Below, piece after piece: positions 51,260-60,093 of a DNA stretch of 64,000 nucleotides. Position 1 is the first letter of the stretch. Each line of letters starts with the position of its first letter. The stretch is from Arthrobacter antioxidans (lineage in GTDB: Bacteria > Actinomycetota > Actinomycetes > Actinomycetales > Micrococcaceae), in the NCBI RefSeq assembly GCF_023100725.1, contig NZ_CP095501.1:1674001-1738000 (forward strand), read 5' to 3'. Made by a program: the position numbers and the translations under genes. The notes under the pieces are model-generated. The model ran no database searches, was not told where the DNA came from, and worked only from the letters and a program-made list of their open reading frames with translations.

Positions 51260-51265
51260 GAGGCC

Positions 51266-52288
51266 ATGGCTAGCGAAGCGATGATCCTCGACGTCGACGG
51301 ACCCCACGGCGTGCGGGCCGTGCGGGTGTCGAGCCCCTCCCGTGTCCTCTGGCCCCAGGCCGGGCTCACCAAGCTCGACCTCGCGCGGTACCTCGTGGAC
51401 GTGGCGCCCGCGTTCCTCCGCGCGAACGGCGACCGGCCGGTGTCCCTGCAGCGCTTCGGCGGCGACGTGGACGGCGACTACTTCTTCAGCAAGAACCCGC
51501 CCAAGGGTGCCCCCGACTACGTCCGCAGTGTGGCGGTCACCTATCCCAGCGGACGCTCGCACCCGCAGCTCGTCCTCGACGAGCCCGCGTCCGCGGTCTG
51601 GGCCGCCCAGATGAACACCGTCGTCTTCCACCCGTGGGCCTCGCGGGCCGAGGCCCCGGACCTGCCCGACGAACTGCGCATCGACCTCGACCCGCAGCCG
51701 GGCACCACCTTCGCCGACGTCGTCGCCGCCGCCCACGCCCTGCGTGCCGTCCTCGGCGAGGCGGGCCTGACCTCCTTCGTGAAGACCTCGGGCAACCGCG
51801 GCCTGCACGTCTTCGCGCCGATCGAACCGGTCCACGAGTTCCTCGAGGTGCGTCACGCCGTCATCGCCGCGGGTCGCGAGCTCGAGCGCCGCATGCCGGA
51901 GAAGGTGACCACGGCCTGGTGGAAGGAGGAGCGCGGGGCGCGCATCTTCGTGGACTACAACCAGGCGAACCGCGACCGCACCATGGCCGGCGCCTACAGC
52001 CCGCGGGCGCTGCCGCACGCCCCGGTGTCCTGCCCGGTGACCTGGGACGAACTGGACGGCATAGACCCGGCGTCCTTCACGATCGCGACGGTACCGGACC
52101 GCCTGAGGACGGTCGGCGACCCGTGGGAGGACCTGCACGCCGAGCCGGGCAGCATCGATGCACTCCGCGGCTGGTGGGACCGCGACGTCGGGGACGGCCT
52201 CGGCGAGCTCCCGTTCCCGCCCGACTTCCCGAAGATGCCCGGCGAGCCCATGAGGGTGCAGCCGAGCCGCGCGCGCACCCGCGACTGA
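51266..52288 (+). CDS. LigD-type primase/polymerase domain protein (340 aa)
   Basis: It is the stand-alone polymerase module of bacterial non-homologous end joining: SPSRVLWPQAGLTKLDLARY, then SLQRFGGDVDGDYFFSKNPP, ELRIDLDPQPGTTFADV with the catalytic D-x-D pair, FVKTSGNRGLHVFAPIEP, ARIFVDYNQANRDRTM, and SPRALPHAPVSCPVTWDEL. No ligase or nuclease domain is attached. It fills gaps or adds nucleotides at double-strand breaks and normally works with Ku and a ligase, neither of which is in the window. Codon use is core-like and very GC-rich. It is the first gene of the right flank. Confidence 0.9.
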   Translation: MASEAMILDVDGPHGVRAVRVSSPSRVLWPQAGLTKLDLARYLVDVAPAFLRANGDRPVSLQRFGGDVDGDYFFSKNPPKGAPDYVRSVAVTYPSGRSHPQLVLDEPASAVWAAQMNTVVFHPWASRAEAPDLPDELRIDLDPQPGTTFADVVAAAHALRAVLGEAGLTSFVKTSGNRGLHVFAPIEPVHEFLEVRHAVIAAGRELERRMPEKVTTAWWKEERGARIFVDYNQANRDRTMAGAYSPRALPHAPVSCPVTWDELDGIDPASFTIATVPDRLRTVGDPWEDLHAEPGSIDALRGWWDRDVGDGLGELPFPPDFPKMPGEPMRVQPSRARTRD

Positions 52289-52358
52289 CCACTGCCGTCG
52301 CCCGTGTCGAGGCCTAGCCCACGAGGTGCTCATGGGTCGGGCCGGGGCCTCTCCGGAG

Positions 52359-52364
52359 TAAACT
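52359..52364 (+). promoter_or_regulatory. -10 box of a probable leaderless transcript (receiver gene)
   Basis: TAAACT ends six bases before ATG 52371. Confidence 0.5.
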
Positions 52365-52370
52365 TGGCGC

Positions 52371-52754
52371 ATGACCACCACTGATTCCCCCCGCACCGCC
52401 GTGGTCATCGAGGACGACGACGACGTCCGGGATCTTCTGCACACCGTCCTGACGGGATCGGGCTTCCGCGTGCACACCGCGCCCGCAGGACTGGCCGGCG
52501 TGGAGATGGTCCGCCGGCTCCGCCCCGACGTCGTCACCCTCGACGTCGGTCTGCCGGACATCGACGGCTTCGAGGTGGCGGGACGGATCCGGCGCTTCTC
52601 GACGACGTTCATCGTCATGCTGACCGCGCGCGCCGATCCGTCCGACGAGAAGCGCGGCTACGACGCCGGCGCCGACCGCTACCTGCGCAAACCCTTCCGC
52701 CCGGCCGAGTTGCGCCGGCACATCCAGGAAGGCCTCGCCGCGCGAAGCCACTGA
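52371..52754 (+). CDS. Single-domain response regulator (receiver only, 127 aa)
   Basis: The receiver domain is complete: acidic pocket in VVIEDDDDVRDLL, phospho-acceptor Asp in VVTLDVGLPDIDGFE, conserved Thr in IVMLTARAD and Lys in YLRKPFRPAEL. There is no output domain. A TAAACT -10 box (52359-52364) six bases before the ATG suggests a leaderless transcript. No kinase is nearby. Its stop lies inside the 16-bp inverted repeat shared with the convergent gene. Confidence 0.92.
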   Translation: MTTTDSPRTAVVIEDDDDVRDLLHTVLTGSGFRVHTAPAGLAGVEMVRRLRPDVVTLDVGLPDIDGFEVAGRIRRFSTTFIVMLTARADPSDEKRGYDAGADRYLRKPFRPAELRRHIQEGLAARSH

Positions 52755-52784
52755 GCCCACCGGCGGTCGCTCAGTGGCTTCGCG
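52741..52784. terminator. Bidirectional terminator overlapping two convergent stop codons
   Basis: Perfect 16-bp inverted repeat (52741-52756 and 52769-52784) with a 12-base loop. Both stop codons are in it, and both proteins therefore end with the same residues, ARSH. It separates the receiver gene from the convergent membrane-associated gene. Confidence 0.85.
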
Positions 52785-53262
52785 CCCCCGCCGTGCTCAT
52801 CAGCTCCGGCGGGTTCAGCGCATCGGAGGCGAGTCCCGTCACGGTGGCGAAGACGGCCTTGTGCAGGTTGTCCACGACCTTCTCGCCGAAGGGCCACAGC
52901 GACGGCGCGGCCCCGGCCCCCGTCGCGTTCTCGAGCGTCTGGTCGAAGGCGAGCCGCACCACCGTGTGTGCTGCCGTCGCGGGCGCACCCCGGATGCCCG
53001 TGACGGACCAGACGCCGCGCAGCGCGCCCAGTGTGGCGCCGGTCAGCCAGTGCATGGCATGGTTCCAGACCGGGTATTGGGCGGTGTTGCTCGTCGGGCG
53101 GCCGCAGAGGATCCGCAGGGTGCGCGCCGGGATATGGGAGTCGGGGCGGCCCGTGACGCGCTGCTCCACGAGTTCACCGGCGGTCATGGCGGCCGTGCCC
53201 AGGAGACCGGCGGCCGCGCCGCGGAGGGCGGCCCGGGCGAGGGCGGGTCGGCGGCCGCCCAC
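52771..53262 (-). CDS. Conserved hypothetical protein, possibly membrane-associated (163 aa)
   Basis: The frame is open upstream, but GTG 53262 overlaps the stop of the lipoprotein gene (TAGTG), which indicates coupling. The N-terminus has a hydrophobic stretch (AALRGAAAGLLGTAAMTAGE) and the middle reads YPVWNHAMHWLTGATLGALR followed by GVWSVTGIRG, like short membrane-embedded helices. Family unknown to me. It forms a two-gene unit with the 34-residue lipoprotein. Confidence 0.7.
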   Translation of the reverse strand: MGGRRPALARAALRGAAAGLLGTAAMTAGELVEQRVTGRPDSHIPARTLRILCGRPTSNTAQYPVWNHAMHWLTGATLGALRGVWSVTGIRGAPATAAHTVVRLAFDQTLENATGAGAAPSLWPFGEKVVDNLHKAVFATVTGLASDALNPPELMSTAGARSH

Positions 53263-53366
53263 TAGTCGTCGCCCCCTCGGGCGTCGTCGCCGAGGTCGCA
53301 GCCGCCGAGGAAGAGGCTGCCGGCGGCGAGAAGGGCGGCGACGGTCTTCAGCTTCGTGTCGGCCAT
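53262..53366 (-). CDS. Tiny lipoprotein (34 aa)
   Basis: ATG 53366 follows CGGAGG. The product starts MADTKLKTVAALLAAGS and has the lipobox LFLGGC (Cys23), then DLGDDARGGDD and the stop. It is a signal peptide plus an 11-residue acidic tail. The TAG stop shares two bases with the GTG of the next gene. Its small size makes it easy to miss. Function unknown. Confidence 0.7.
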   Translation of the reverse strand: MADTKLKTVAALLAAGSLFLGGCDLGDDARGGDD

Positions 53367-53527
53367 GGGGCCTCCGTTCAGTCGAGCTGATCATCGGGCG
53401 GCTCGTTCGGTCGCCCACGCACCACGGTAGGGAGGGCCCCGAGGCACGGCAATGGACGGGTCGGGTCTGCGTGGGGGTTGCGCACGGCGCGCAGGCCCTG
53501 TCCGGGGAGGACGCCGGCAGGCTCCGC

Positions 53528-54016
53528 TCAGTCGCGGTCGTCGCGGATCATGTTGGTGATGCGGGCCGTGGAGAGCCTCCTGCCCTGCTCGTCGGTCATC
53601 ACCACGTCGTGCGTCGTCAGGGTCCTCCCGAGGTGGATGGCCGTGGCGGTGCCGGTGACGAGGCCGGACGCCGTGCTGCGGTGGTGGGTCGCGCCGACCT
53701 CGATGCCGACGGCGTGGCGGCCCGGGCCGGCATGGAGTCCGGCCGCGAAGGAGCCGAGGGTCTCCGCGAGCACCACATGGGCGCCGCCGTGCAGGATGCC
53801 GGCCACCTGCTGGTTGCCCTCCACCGGCATGGTCGCGACCATGCGCTCGGCACTCATCTCGGAGAACACGATGCCCATCTTCACGGTGAGGGCACCCACC
53901 CCGTAGCGGCCCAGCCAGCCGTGCATCCCGGCCGGGATCCCGGCGGCGACCAGTTCGGCCAGGCGCTCCTCGGAGAGTGGCTGGAGGGCGTCGGGCCGGG
54001 TGCGGTTGTCTGTCAT
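53528..54016 (-). CDS. Hotdog-fold thioesterase, PaaI/YbgC-like (162 aa)
   Basis: The ATG at 54016 is chosen from several in-frame starts because the domain begins here (MTDNRTRPDALQPLSEERLA). The hotdog core has VEGNQQVAGILHGGAHVVLA, the usual catalytic-loop region HGG, and TLGSFAAGLHAG, then GIEVGATHHRSTASGLVTGT. PaaI-type enzymes split acyl- or aryl-CoA thioesters. It is divergent from polA, with only 19 bp between the start codons. Confidence 0.88.
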   Translation of the reverse strand: MTDNRTRPDALQPLSEERLAELVAAGIPAGMHGWLGRYGVGALTVKMGIVFSEMSAERMVATMPVEGNQQVAGILHGGAHVVLAETLGSFAAGLHAGPGRHAVGIEVGATHHRSTASGLVTGTATAIHLGRTLTTHDVVMTDEQGRRLSTARITNMIRDDRD

Positions 54017-54022
54017 GGGAAC

Positions 54023-54028
54023 TAGGCT
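54023..54028 (+). promoter_or_regulatory. -10 box of a probable leaderless polA transcript
   Basis: TAGGCT ends seven bases before the GTG at 54036. The same hexamer stands at the same place before the Eis-like gene at 56920. Confidence 0.5.
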
Positions 54029-54035
54029 GGCACCT

Positions 54036-56834
54036 GTGAGTGAAACGACCAAACCTGCTGCCACCCTGACCATCGCCCCTCCCGTCGACGACGCCGCGGA
54101 GGCCTCCCCGGCGGCCGGCGCGCAGGATGCGGGGCGCCGCAGCGACGGCTCGCGCAACAGGCTCCTCGTCATCGACGGCCACTCCATGGCGTTCCGCGCC
54201 TTCTACGCCCTGCCGCCGGAGAACTTCTCGACCGACACCGGCCAGCACACCAACGCGGTGTACGGGTTCACGGCGATGCTCATCAACCTCATCAAGGACC
54301 AGCAGCCCAGCCACGTCGCGGTGGCCTTCGACCTCGACACCCCCACGTTCCGGTCCGAGGAGTACACGGAGTACAAGGGCGGCCGCTCGAAGACGCCCGA
54401 GGAGTTCCACGGGCAGGTGGACCTGATCATCAAGGTCATGGAGGCCATGCGCATCCCCACCATCTCGATGGACGGCTACGAGGCGGACGACATCCTCGCC
54501 ACGCTTGCCAGCCAGGCGGCGGCCGCCGACTGGGACGTCCAGGTGGTCAGCGGTGACCGCGACGCCTTCCAGCTCGTCAACGACCGCGTCACCGTGCTGT
54601 ACCCGAAGCAGGGCGTCACGAACATCCCGCAGATGGACGCGCAGGCCATCGAGGAGAAGTACTTCGTCCCGCCGCACCAGTACTCGGACCTCGCCGCGCT
54701 GGTGGGGGAGAGCGCCGACAACCTGCCCGGCGTGCCCGGCGTGGGCCCGAAGACGGCGGCCAAGTGGATCAAGCTGTACGGCGGGCTCGAGGGCATCCTC
54801 GAGAACCTTGACAAGATCGGCGGCAAGGTCGGGGACTCGCTGCGGGCCAACATCGAGGAGGTCAAGAGGAACCGGCGCCTGAACCGCCTCCTCACGGACC
54901 TCGACCTGCCCGTGGACCTGGCGGCCATGGTCTCGCAGCACCCGGACCGCTCCGCAGTCGAGGACCTCTTCGACTCGCTGCAGTTCAACACGCTGCGCAA
55001 GCGCCTGTTCGACCTCTTCGGCGAGGAGGAGAGCGAGGACGAGGCGGACGAGCAGCACGCCCCCGCCCACGAGGTCCTCCAGGACGCCGCCGGCCTGACG
55101 CACTGGTTCAACGCCACCAACCAGGCGCAGGCATCCCTCGCGCTGGCGACGGAGACGACGGCAGGCGCCACCGACGTCGTCGGGATCGCCGTCGTCACCA
55201 GCCTCCACGCCGCCTTCATCCCGCTCGAACCGCTGGACGCCGACGCGGAGAGGGTGCTCGGGGCCTGGCTGGCGGACCGGGACGCGCCCAAGATCGTCCA
55301 CGACTTCAAGACCGTGTTCAAGCTGCTCTCCGCCCGCGGCTTCCTGCTGGCCGGGGAGGTCGACGACACCGCGATCTCCGGGTACCTCATCCAGCCGGAT
55401 CGCCGCAGCTACGACCTCGCGGACCTCGCCCAGTACCACCTGCGCCTGTCCATCACGGCGGCCGCCGCCGACCCGTCAGGGCAGCAGGCCCTCGACCTCG
55501 GCGCCGACGACGTCGCGTCGCCTGCCGTGATCGCGGCCTACGCCGCCCTGCAGCTCAGCGAGCACTTCGCCGGGCAGCTCGTCGAACGTGGCGCGAACCA
55601 GCTCCTCGGCGGGCTGGAACTGCCGCTCGCCGAAGTGCTGGCCCGCATGGAACTCACAGGCGTCGCCGTCTCGGTCGAGGGCCTGGACCGGTTGTACGAC
55701 GACTTCTCGACGACGATCGGCGCCGCGGGGGCGGAGGCCTACCGGATCATCGGCAAGGAGATCAACCTCGGCTCGCCCAAGCAGCTGCAGGCAGTCCTGT
55801 TCGACGAGCTCGGGCTGCCGAAGACCAAGAAGATCAAGACCGGGTTCTCCACCGACGCCGACGCCCTGACCGATCTCATCACCAAGACCGGCCACCCGTT
55901 CCTCGAGCAGCTCCTCGCCTACCGCGACGCCATGAAGCTGCGCCAGACCGTCGAAGGCCTGCGGAAGGCGGTGGGGGATGACGGCCGCATCCACACCACC
56001 TACCTGCAGACCATCGCAGCGACCGGCCGGTTGTCCTCGACGAACCCGAACCTGCAGAACATCCCGGTCCGTTCGGACGAGGGGCGCCGCATCCGTGAGG
56101 TGTTCGTCGTCGGGCGGGGCCGGGACGGCGAGAAGTACGAGAGCCTGATGACGGCCGACTACTCCCAGATCGAGATGCGCATCATGGCGCACCTCTCCGG
56201 CGACGAGGGGCTCATCTCGGCTTTCCAGGAGGGCGAGGACCTGCACCGGTTCGTCGGCTCCTACATCTTCGGCGTCGCGCCGGAGGAGGTCACGAATGCC
56301 ATGCGCTCGAAGGTCAAGGCCATGTCCTACGGGCTGGTGTACGGGCTGAGCTCGTTCGGGCTCTCCAAGCAGCTCAACATCTCCGTGGACGAGGCGCGCA
56401 CGCTCATGCGCGACTACTTCGAGCGCTTCGGCGCCGTGCGCGACTACCTGCGGGGGATCGTCGAGCAGGCCCGCAAGGACGGCTTCACCTCCACGATCGA
56501 GGGGCGGCGCCGCTACCTGCCGGACCTCTCCAGCGACAACCGGCAGCTGCGGGAGATGGCCGAACGCGCCGCGCTCAACGCTCCCATCCAGGGGTCGGCC
56601 GCGGACATCATCAAGAAGGCGATGCTCGGGGTCGACGACGCGCTGACCAAGCGCGGCCTGGCGTCCCGCATGCTGTTGCAGGTGCATGACGAACTCGTCC
56701 TGGAGATCGCCGAAGGCGAGCGGGAAGAGGTCGAGGCGCTGGTCCGCCAGGAGATGGGCGCCGCCGCGGACCTCTCCGTCCCGCTCGACGTCTCGGTGGG
56801 GACCGGGGCGAGCTGGCACGACGCTGCGCACTGA
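54036..56834 (+). CDS. polA: DNA polymerase I
   Basis: The start is GTG 54036, supported by the leaderless -10. The first 45 residues form a low-complexity leader. The 5' nuclease domain follows (LLVIDGHSMAFRAFYALPPE, VAFDLDTPTFRSEEYTEYKG, DGYEADDILATLA, VSGDRDAFQLV, GVPGVGPKTAAKWI). The middle 3'-5' exonuclease-like domain appears degenerate. The polymerase domain shows motif A in TADYSQIEMRIMAHLSGDEG, the O-helix region AMRSKVKAMSYGLVYGLSSF, and motif C in QVHDELVLEI. Repair and Okazaki-fragment processing. Length (932 aa) is normal for actinobacteria. It is a core gene and marks the right flank. Confidence 0.97.
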   Translation: MSETTKPAATLTIAPPVDDAAEASPAAGAQDAGRRSDGSRNRLLVIDGHSMAFRAFYALPPENFSTDTGQHTNAVYGFTAMLINLIKDQQPSHVAVAFDLDTPTFRSEEYTEYKGGRSKTPEEFHGQVDLIIKVMEAMRIPTISMDGYEADDILATLASQAAAADWDVQVVSGDRDAFQLVNDRVTVLYPKQGVTNIPQMDAQAIEEKYFVPPHQYSDLAALVGESADNLPGVPGVGPKTAAKWIKLYGGLEGILENLDKIGGKVGDSLRANIEEVKRNRRLNRLLTDLDLPVDLAAMVSQHPDRSAVEDLFDSLQFNTLRKRLFDLFGEEESEDEADEQHAPAHEVLQDAAGLTHWFNATNQAQASLALATETTAGATDVVGIAVVTSLHAAFIPLEPLDADAERVLGAWLADRDAPKIVHDFKTVFKLLSARGFLLAGEVDDTAISGYLIQPDRRSYDLADLAQYHLRLSITAAAADPSGQQALDLGADDVASPAVIAAYAALQLSEHFAGQLVERGANQLLGGLELPLAEVLARMELTGVAVSVEGLDRLYDDFSTTIGAAGAEAYRIIGKEINLGSPKQLQAVLFDELGLPKTKKIKTGFSTDADALTDLITKTGHPFLEQLLAYRDAMKLRQTVEGLRKAVGDDGRIHTTYLQTIAATGRLSSTNPNLQNIPVRSDEGRRIREVFVVGRGRDGEKYESLMTADYSQIEMRIMAHLSGDEGLISAFQEGEDLHRFVGSYIFGVAPEEVTNAMRSKVKAMSYGLVYGLSSFGLSKQLNISVDEARTLMRDYFERFGAVRDYLRGIVEQARKDGFTSTIEGRRRYLPDLSSDNRQLREMAERAALNAPIQGSAADIIKKAMLGVDDALTKRGLASRMLLQVHDELVLEIAEGEREEVEALVRQEMGAAADLSVPLDVSVGTGASWHDAAH

Positions 56835-56905
56835 TCACCGGACGCGGGACGGGCGCCCCTCCGGCTCGCCGGGCGTCGTGCTGGTGCAGGCCGGAGGCGT
56901 CCGTC

Positions 56906-56911
56906 TAGGCT
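56906..56911 (+). promoter_or_regulatory. -10 box of a probable leaderless transcript (Eis-like gene)
   Basis: TAGGCT lies eight bases before GTG 56920. Confidence 0.5.
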
Positions 56912-56919
56912 GGTGGACT

Positions 56920-58233
56920 GTGAGCCAGTACACAGCAACCGCCCATCAGCCGGACCTCCGGACCGAGATCTTCACGCCAGGCGCCGACGAGGACGCCTCG
57001 ACGGACGGCCGTTTCGCGAAGTGGCTCGACGGCGAGAGCATCGGCTTCCACGAGGGGACGCTCGATCCCGAGGACGTCCCGCAGTACCTCGCGGCGTACC
57101 AGGCGGACCAGCGCGTGCTGTGGGGTGTGCATGACAGCGCCCAGCCCGCCGAGGCGCTCGGCGCCGGCCATCCGGTCGCCACCTACGGCACCATGGTGCA
57201 CCCGCTGAACGTCGGCGCCACGCAGCTCGACGCGCACCAGATCACCGCCGTCACGGTCCGTCCCAGCCACCGGCGCAACGGCATCCTCCGCTCCATGATG
57301 ATGCGCGACCTGCGCGAGGCGAAGGAGCGCGGACTGCCGCTGGCGATCCTGACCGCCTCCGAGGCCACCATCTACGGGCGCTTCGGCTTCGGCTGCGCCA
57401 CGTTCACGCAGACCGTCGAGGTGGACGTGCGCGAGCGTTTCGAGGTGACGGCGCCGAGGACCGGGACGACGGCGCTCGTCGCCCGGGAACACGCTGTGAA
57501 CCTCGCCGAGAGGATCTTCGACGACTTCCAGGCGGTGACCTTCGGCTCGGTCGGCCGGCAGTACGCCGTCGCCCGGCGCATCGCCGGCGTGTGGGGTCGT
57601 GAGCGGCCCGTCGAGGACCGGGCGGTGCGCATGGCCGTGCACTACGACGCCGCGGGCGAACCCGTGGGGTTCGTGAGCTACCGCTTCGCGGGCTGGGAGA
57701 CCACGCCGTACACGATGAAGATCGTGGACCTCGTGGCGTCCACGCCGTCGGCCTATCTCGAGCTGTGGCGCTACCTCGGATCGCTCGACCTCGTGGAGCG
57801 CATCACCTGGGACGGCGCACGACGCGACGACGCCCTGCCCTGGGCGCTGCGGGACCGGCGCTGCTACCAGGTCAAGGGCACCGACGACGTGCTGTGGGTC
57901 CGCCTGCTCGACGTGCCGGTGGCGCTCGGGAAGCGGTCCTACCGGGGCAGCGGCAAGGTGGTGCTGGAGGTGCTGGACGACCACGGGATCGCCGACGGCT
58001 CGTACAGGCTGACCGTCGTCGACGGCGTCGGGACGGTCGAGCGGGCCGAGCCTGCCGCCGCCCCGGATGTCACGGTGACCGTCAACGCGCTGGGATCCCT
58101 CTACCTCGGCGGGGTACAGGCTTCCACGCTCGCGGCGGCCGGGGGACTGACCGCGCGGACGGACGGCGCCGTGGACGTGCTCGACACCCTGTTCGGGCGC
58201 GCCCACGAGCCCTACTGCATCACGTATTTCTAG
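56920..58233 (+). CDS. Eis-like GNAT acetyltransferase (437 aa)
   Basis: GTG start at 56920; the frame is open upstream into polA, but this start has the leaderless promoter. The three-part Eis architecture is visible: N-terminal GNAT (ITAVTVRPSHRRNGILRSMM with the acetyl-CoA loop RRNGILR, and ILTASEATIYGRFGFG), a central second GNAT-like part, and a C-terminal sterol-carrier-like domain ending with a carboxyl group at CITYF, typical for the family. Eis enzymes acetylate amines at several positions. The substrate here is unknown. Confidence 0.9.
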   Translation: MSQYTATAHQPDLRTEIFTPGADEDASTDGRFAKWLDGESIGFHEGTLDPEDVPQYLAAYQADQRVLWGVHDSAQPAEALGAGHPVATYGTMVHPLNVGATQLDAHQITAVTVRPSHRRNGILRSMMMRDLREAKERGLPLAILTASEATIYGRFGFGCATFTQTVEVDVRERFEVTAPRTGTTALVAREHAVNLAERIFDDFQAVTFGSVGRQYAVARRIAGVWGRERPVEDRAVRMAVHYDAAGEPVGFVSYRFAGWETTPYTMKIVDLVASTPSAYLELWRYLGSLDLVERITWDGARRDDALPWALRDRRCYQVKGTDDVLWVRLLDVPVALGKRSYRGSGKVVLEVLDDHGIADGSYRLTVVDGVGTVERAEPAAAPDVTVTVNALGSLYLGGVQASTLAAAGGLTARTDGAVDVLDTLFGRAHEPYCITYF

Positions 58234-58290
58234 GGTTCGCCGCACCTCCGCGCACCGCACGGCCCGCGACTCCAGGGGCCCCGCGCTGCT

Positions 58291-58319
58291 TTGACGGTGT
58301 TGGACCCCGAGGCTAGACT
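58291..58319 (+). promoter_or_regulatory. Sigma-70-type promoter of rpsA
   Basis: TTGACG (58291-58296), a 17-bp spacer and TAGACT (58314-58319). It leaves a leader of about 190 nt before rpsA. Confidence 0.75.
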
Positions 58320-58518
58320 AGACAGGCGCGTGGTGCGCTCTGATGGTTCCCGGTGTCGAACCGGCGATCCATGGGCGTGCATCACCATTCCTGAGCCTCA
58401 CCGAGGTTCTTTCCATTTCGTCCACATCCGGACACAGGAACCCGCAGTCGGCGTAGCCGGCACCGCGGGGGCCGGCGTGACCGGAGCAAGTAATCTTCCA
58501 CAACGGAGCCCCAACTAC

Positions 58519-59997
58519 ATGACCATCACCACCACCGAGAAGCAAGGTGCCCCCGTAGTCGCGATCAACGACATCGGCACCGCTGAGGACTTCCTCGCAG
58601 CGATCGACGCGACCATCAAGTACTTCAACGACGGAGATCTCGTCGAGGGTACCGTCGTCAAGGTCGACCGCGACGAGGTCCTGCTCGACATCGGTTACAA
58701 GACCGAGGGTGTCATTCCTTCCCGCGAGCTTTCCATCAAGCACGACGTCGATCCCGGGGACGTCGTCTCCGTGGGCGATCAGGTCGAGGCTCTGGTTCTC
58801 ACCAAGGAAGACAAAGAAGGCCGCCTGATCCTCTCCAAGAAGCGCGCTCAGTACGAGCGTGCCTGGGGCGACATCGAGAAGGTCAAGGAAGAGGACGGCG
58901 TCGTCACCGGCACCGTCATCGAGGTCGTCAAGGGTGGCCTCATCCTGGACATCGGCCTGCGTGGCTTCCTGCCCGCCTCCCTCGTCGAGATGCGTCGTGT
59001 CCGCGACCTGGCTCCGTACATCGGCCAGCAGATCGAAGCGAAGATCATCGAGCTCGACAAGAACCGCAACAACGTCGTGCTGTCGCGTCGTGCGTGGCTC
59101 GAGCAGACCCAGTCCGAGGTGCGCTCCACGTTCCTCAACAAGCTCGAGAAGGGCCAGGTCCGTCCGGGCGTCGTCTCCTCGATCGTCAACTTCGGTGCGT
59201 TCGTGGACCTCGGCGGCGTCGACGGTCTCGTGCACGTCTCGGAGCTGTCCTGGAAGCACATCGACCACCCCTCCGAGGTTGTCGAGGTGGGCCAGGAAGT
59301 CACAGTGGAGGTCCTCGAGGTCGATCTCGATCGCGAGCGCGTCTCCCTGTCGCTGAAGGCCACGCAGGAAGATCCCTGGCAGACCTTCGCCCGCACGCAC
59401 GCCCTGGGCCAGGTTGTTCCCGGCAAGGTCACGAAGCTCGTTCCCTTCGGCGCGTTCGTCCGCGTCGAGGACGGCATCGAGGGCCTCGTGCACATCTCGG
59501 AGCTCGCGGTCCGCCACGTCGAGCTGGCCGAGCAGGTCGTCTCCGTGGGTGACGAGCTCTTCGTCAAGGTCATCGACATCGACCTGGAGCGCCGTCGCAT
59601 CTCCCTCAGCCTCAAGCAGGCCAACGAGGGCGTCGACGCCGACAGCACCGAGTTCGATCCCGCGCTCTACGGCATGGCCGCCGAGTACGACGAAGAGGGC
59701 AACTACAAGTACCCCGAGGGCTTCGACCCCGAGTCGAACGAATGGCTCGAGGGCTACGAGAACCAGCGCGCTGCCTGGGAAGCCCAGTACGCCGAGGCGC
59801 AGTCCCGCTGGGAGTCGCACAAGAAGCAGGTCGTCCAGCACGCCTCGGACGACGCCGCCGCGGCGAACGAGCCCGCCGAGTCGACCTCGACGAGCTACTC
59901 GTCCGAGCCCGTCGTCGCCGATGCCGGGTCCGGTTCGGGAACGCTCGCTTCCGACGAGGCGCTTGCCGCTCTCCGCGAGAAGCTGACCGGAGCGTAA
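58519..59997 (+). CDS. rpsA: 30S ribosomal protein S1
   Basis: ATG 58519, starting MTITTTEKQGAPVVAINDIG. Four S1 RNA-binding domains follow in order: DLVEGTVVKVDRDEVLLDIG, GVVTGTVIEVVKGGLILDIG, GQVRPGVVSSIVNFGAFVDL and GQVVPGKVTKLVPFGAFVRV. The length (492 aa) and the acidic, Trp/Tyr-containing C-terminal region are usual for actinobacteria. The protein helps mRNA bind the 30S subunit. Codon use is strongly optimised, as for highly expressed genes. Confidence 0.98.
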   Translation: MTITTTEKQGAPVVAINDIGTAEDFLAAIDATIKYFNDGDLVEGTVVKVDRDEVLLDIGYKTEGVIPSRELSIKHDVDPGDVVSVGDQVEALVLTKEDKEGRLILSKKRAQYERAWGDIEKVKEEDGVVTGTVIEVVKGGLILDIGLRGFLPASLVEMRRVRDLAPYIGQQIEAKIIELDKNRNNVVLSRRAWLEQTQSEVRSTFLNKLEKGQVRPGVVSSIVNFGAFVDLGGVDGLVHVSELSWKHIDHPSEVVEVGQEVTVEVLEVDLDRERVSLSLKATQEDPWQTFARTHALGQVVPGKVTKLVPFGAFVRVEDGIEGLVHISELAVRHVELAEQVVSVGDELFVKVIDIDLERRRISLSLKQANEGVDADSTEFDPALYGMAAEYDEEGNYKYPEGFDPESNEWLEGYENQRAAWEAQYAEAQSRWESHKKQVVQHASDDAAAANEPAESTSTSYSSEPVVADAGSGSGTLASDEALAALREKLTGA

Positions 59998-60022
59998 GCT
60001 CCCGCGTCCACGCAGTACCGTT

Positions 60023-60053
60023 GAAGGCCCCCGTCCACCGGACGGGGGCCTTC
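60023..60053 (+). terminator. rpsA terminator hairpin
   Basis: Perfect 14-bp stem (60023-60036 and 60040-60053) with a 3-base loop, 25 bases after the stop codon, ending TTCTCC. Typical intrinsic terminator of a high-GC genome. Confidence 0.9.
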
Positions 60054-60065
60054 TCCGTGTGGGGT

Positions 60066-60093
60066 CCCCACGTGGTCGAGCGCGCACGTGGGG
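60066..60093 (-). terminator. Hairpin after the convergent methyltransferase gene
   Basis: CCCCACGTG (60066-60074) pairs with CACGTGGGG (60085-60093) across a 10-base loop. Read from the minus strand it lies about 85 nt behind the stop at 60178. Weak evidence only. Confidence 0.4.

Noticed and set aside
51193..51265. Right-hand attachment site of the island
   Set aside because: I looked for the 23-base tRNA-Leu end around the right border and did not see it. The border is inferred from gene content only.
51113..52618. 501-codon frame opposite the LigD-type gene
   Set aside because: Antisense shadow; the sense gene has all primase/polymerase motifs.
53391..55439. 682-codon open frame on the minus strand opposite polA and the thioesterase
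   Set aside because: Mirror frame of very GC-rich coding sequence. The plus-strand polA protein is unmistakable and the antisense product has no motifs.
55476..58260. Two 451-codon open frames opposite polA and the Eis-like gene
   Set aside because: Antisense shadows; the sense proteins carry complete family motifs.
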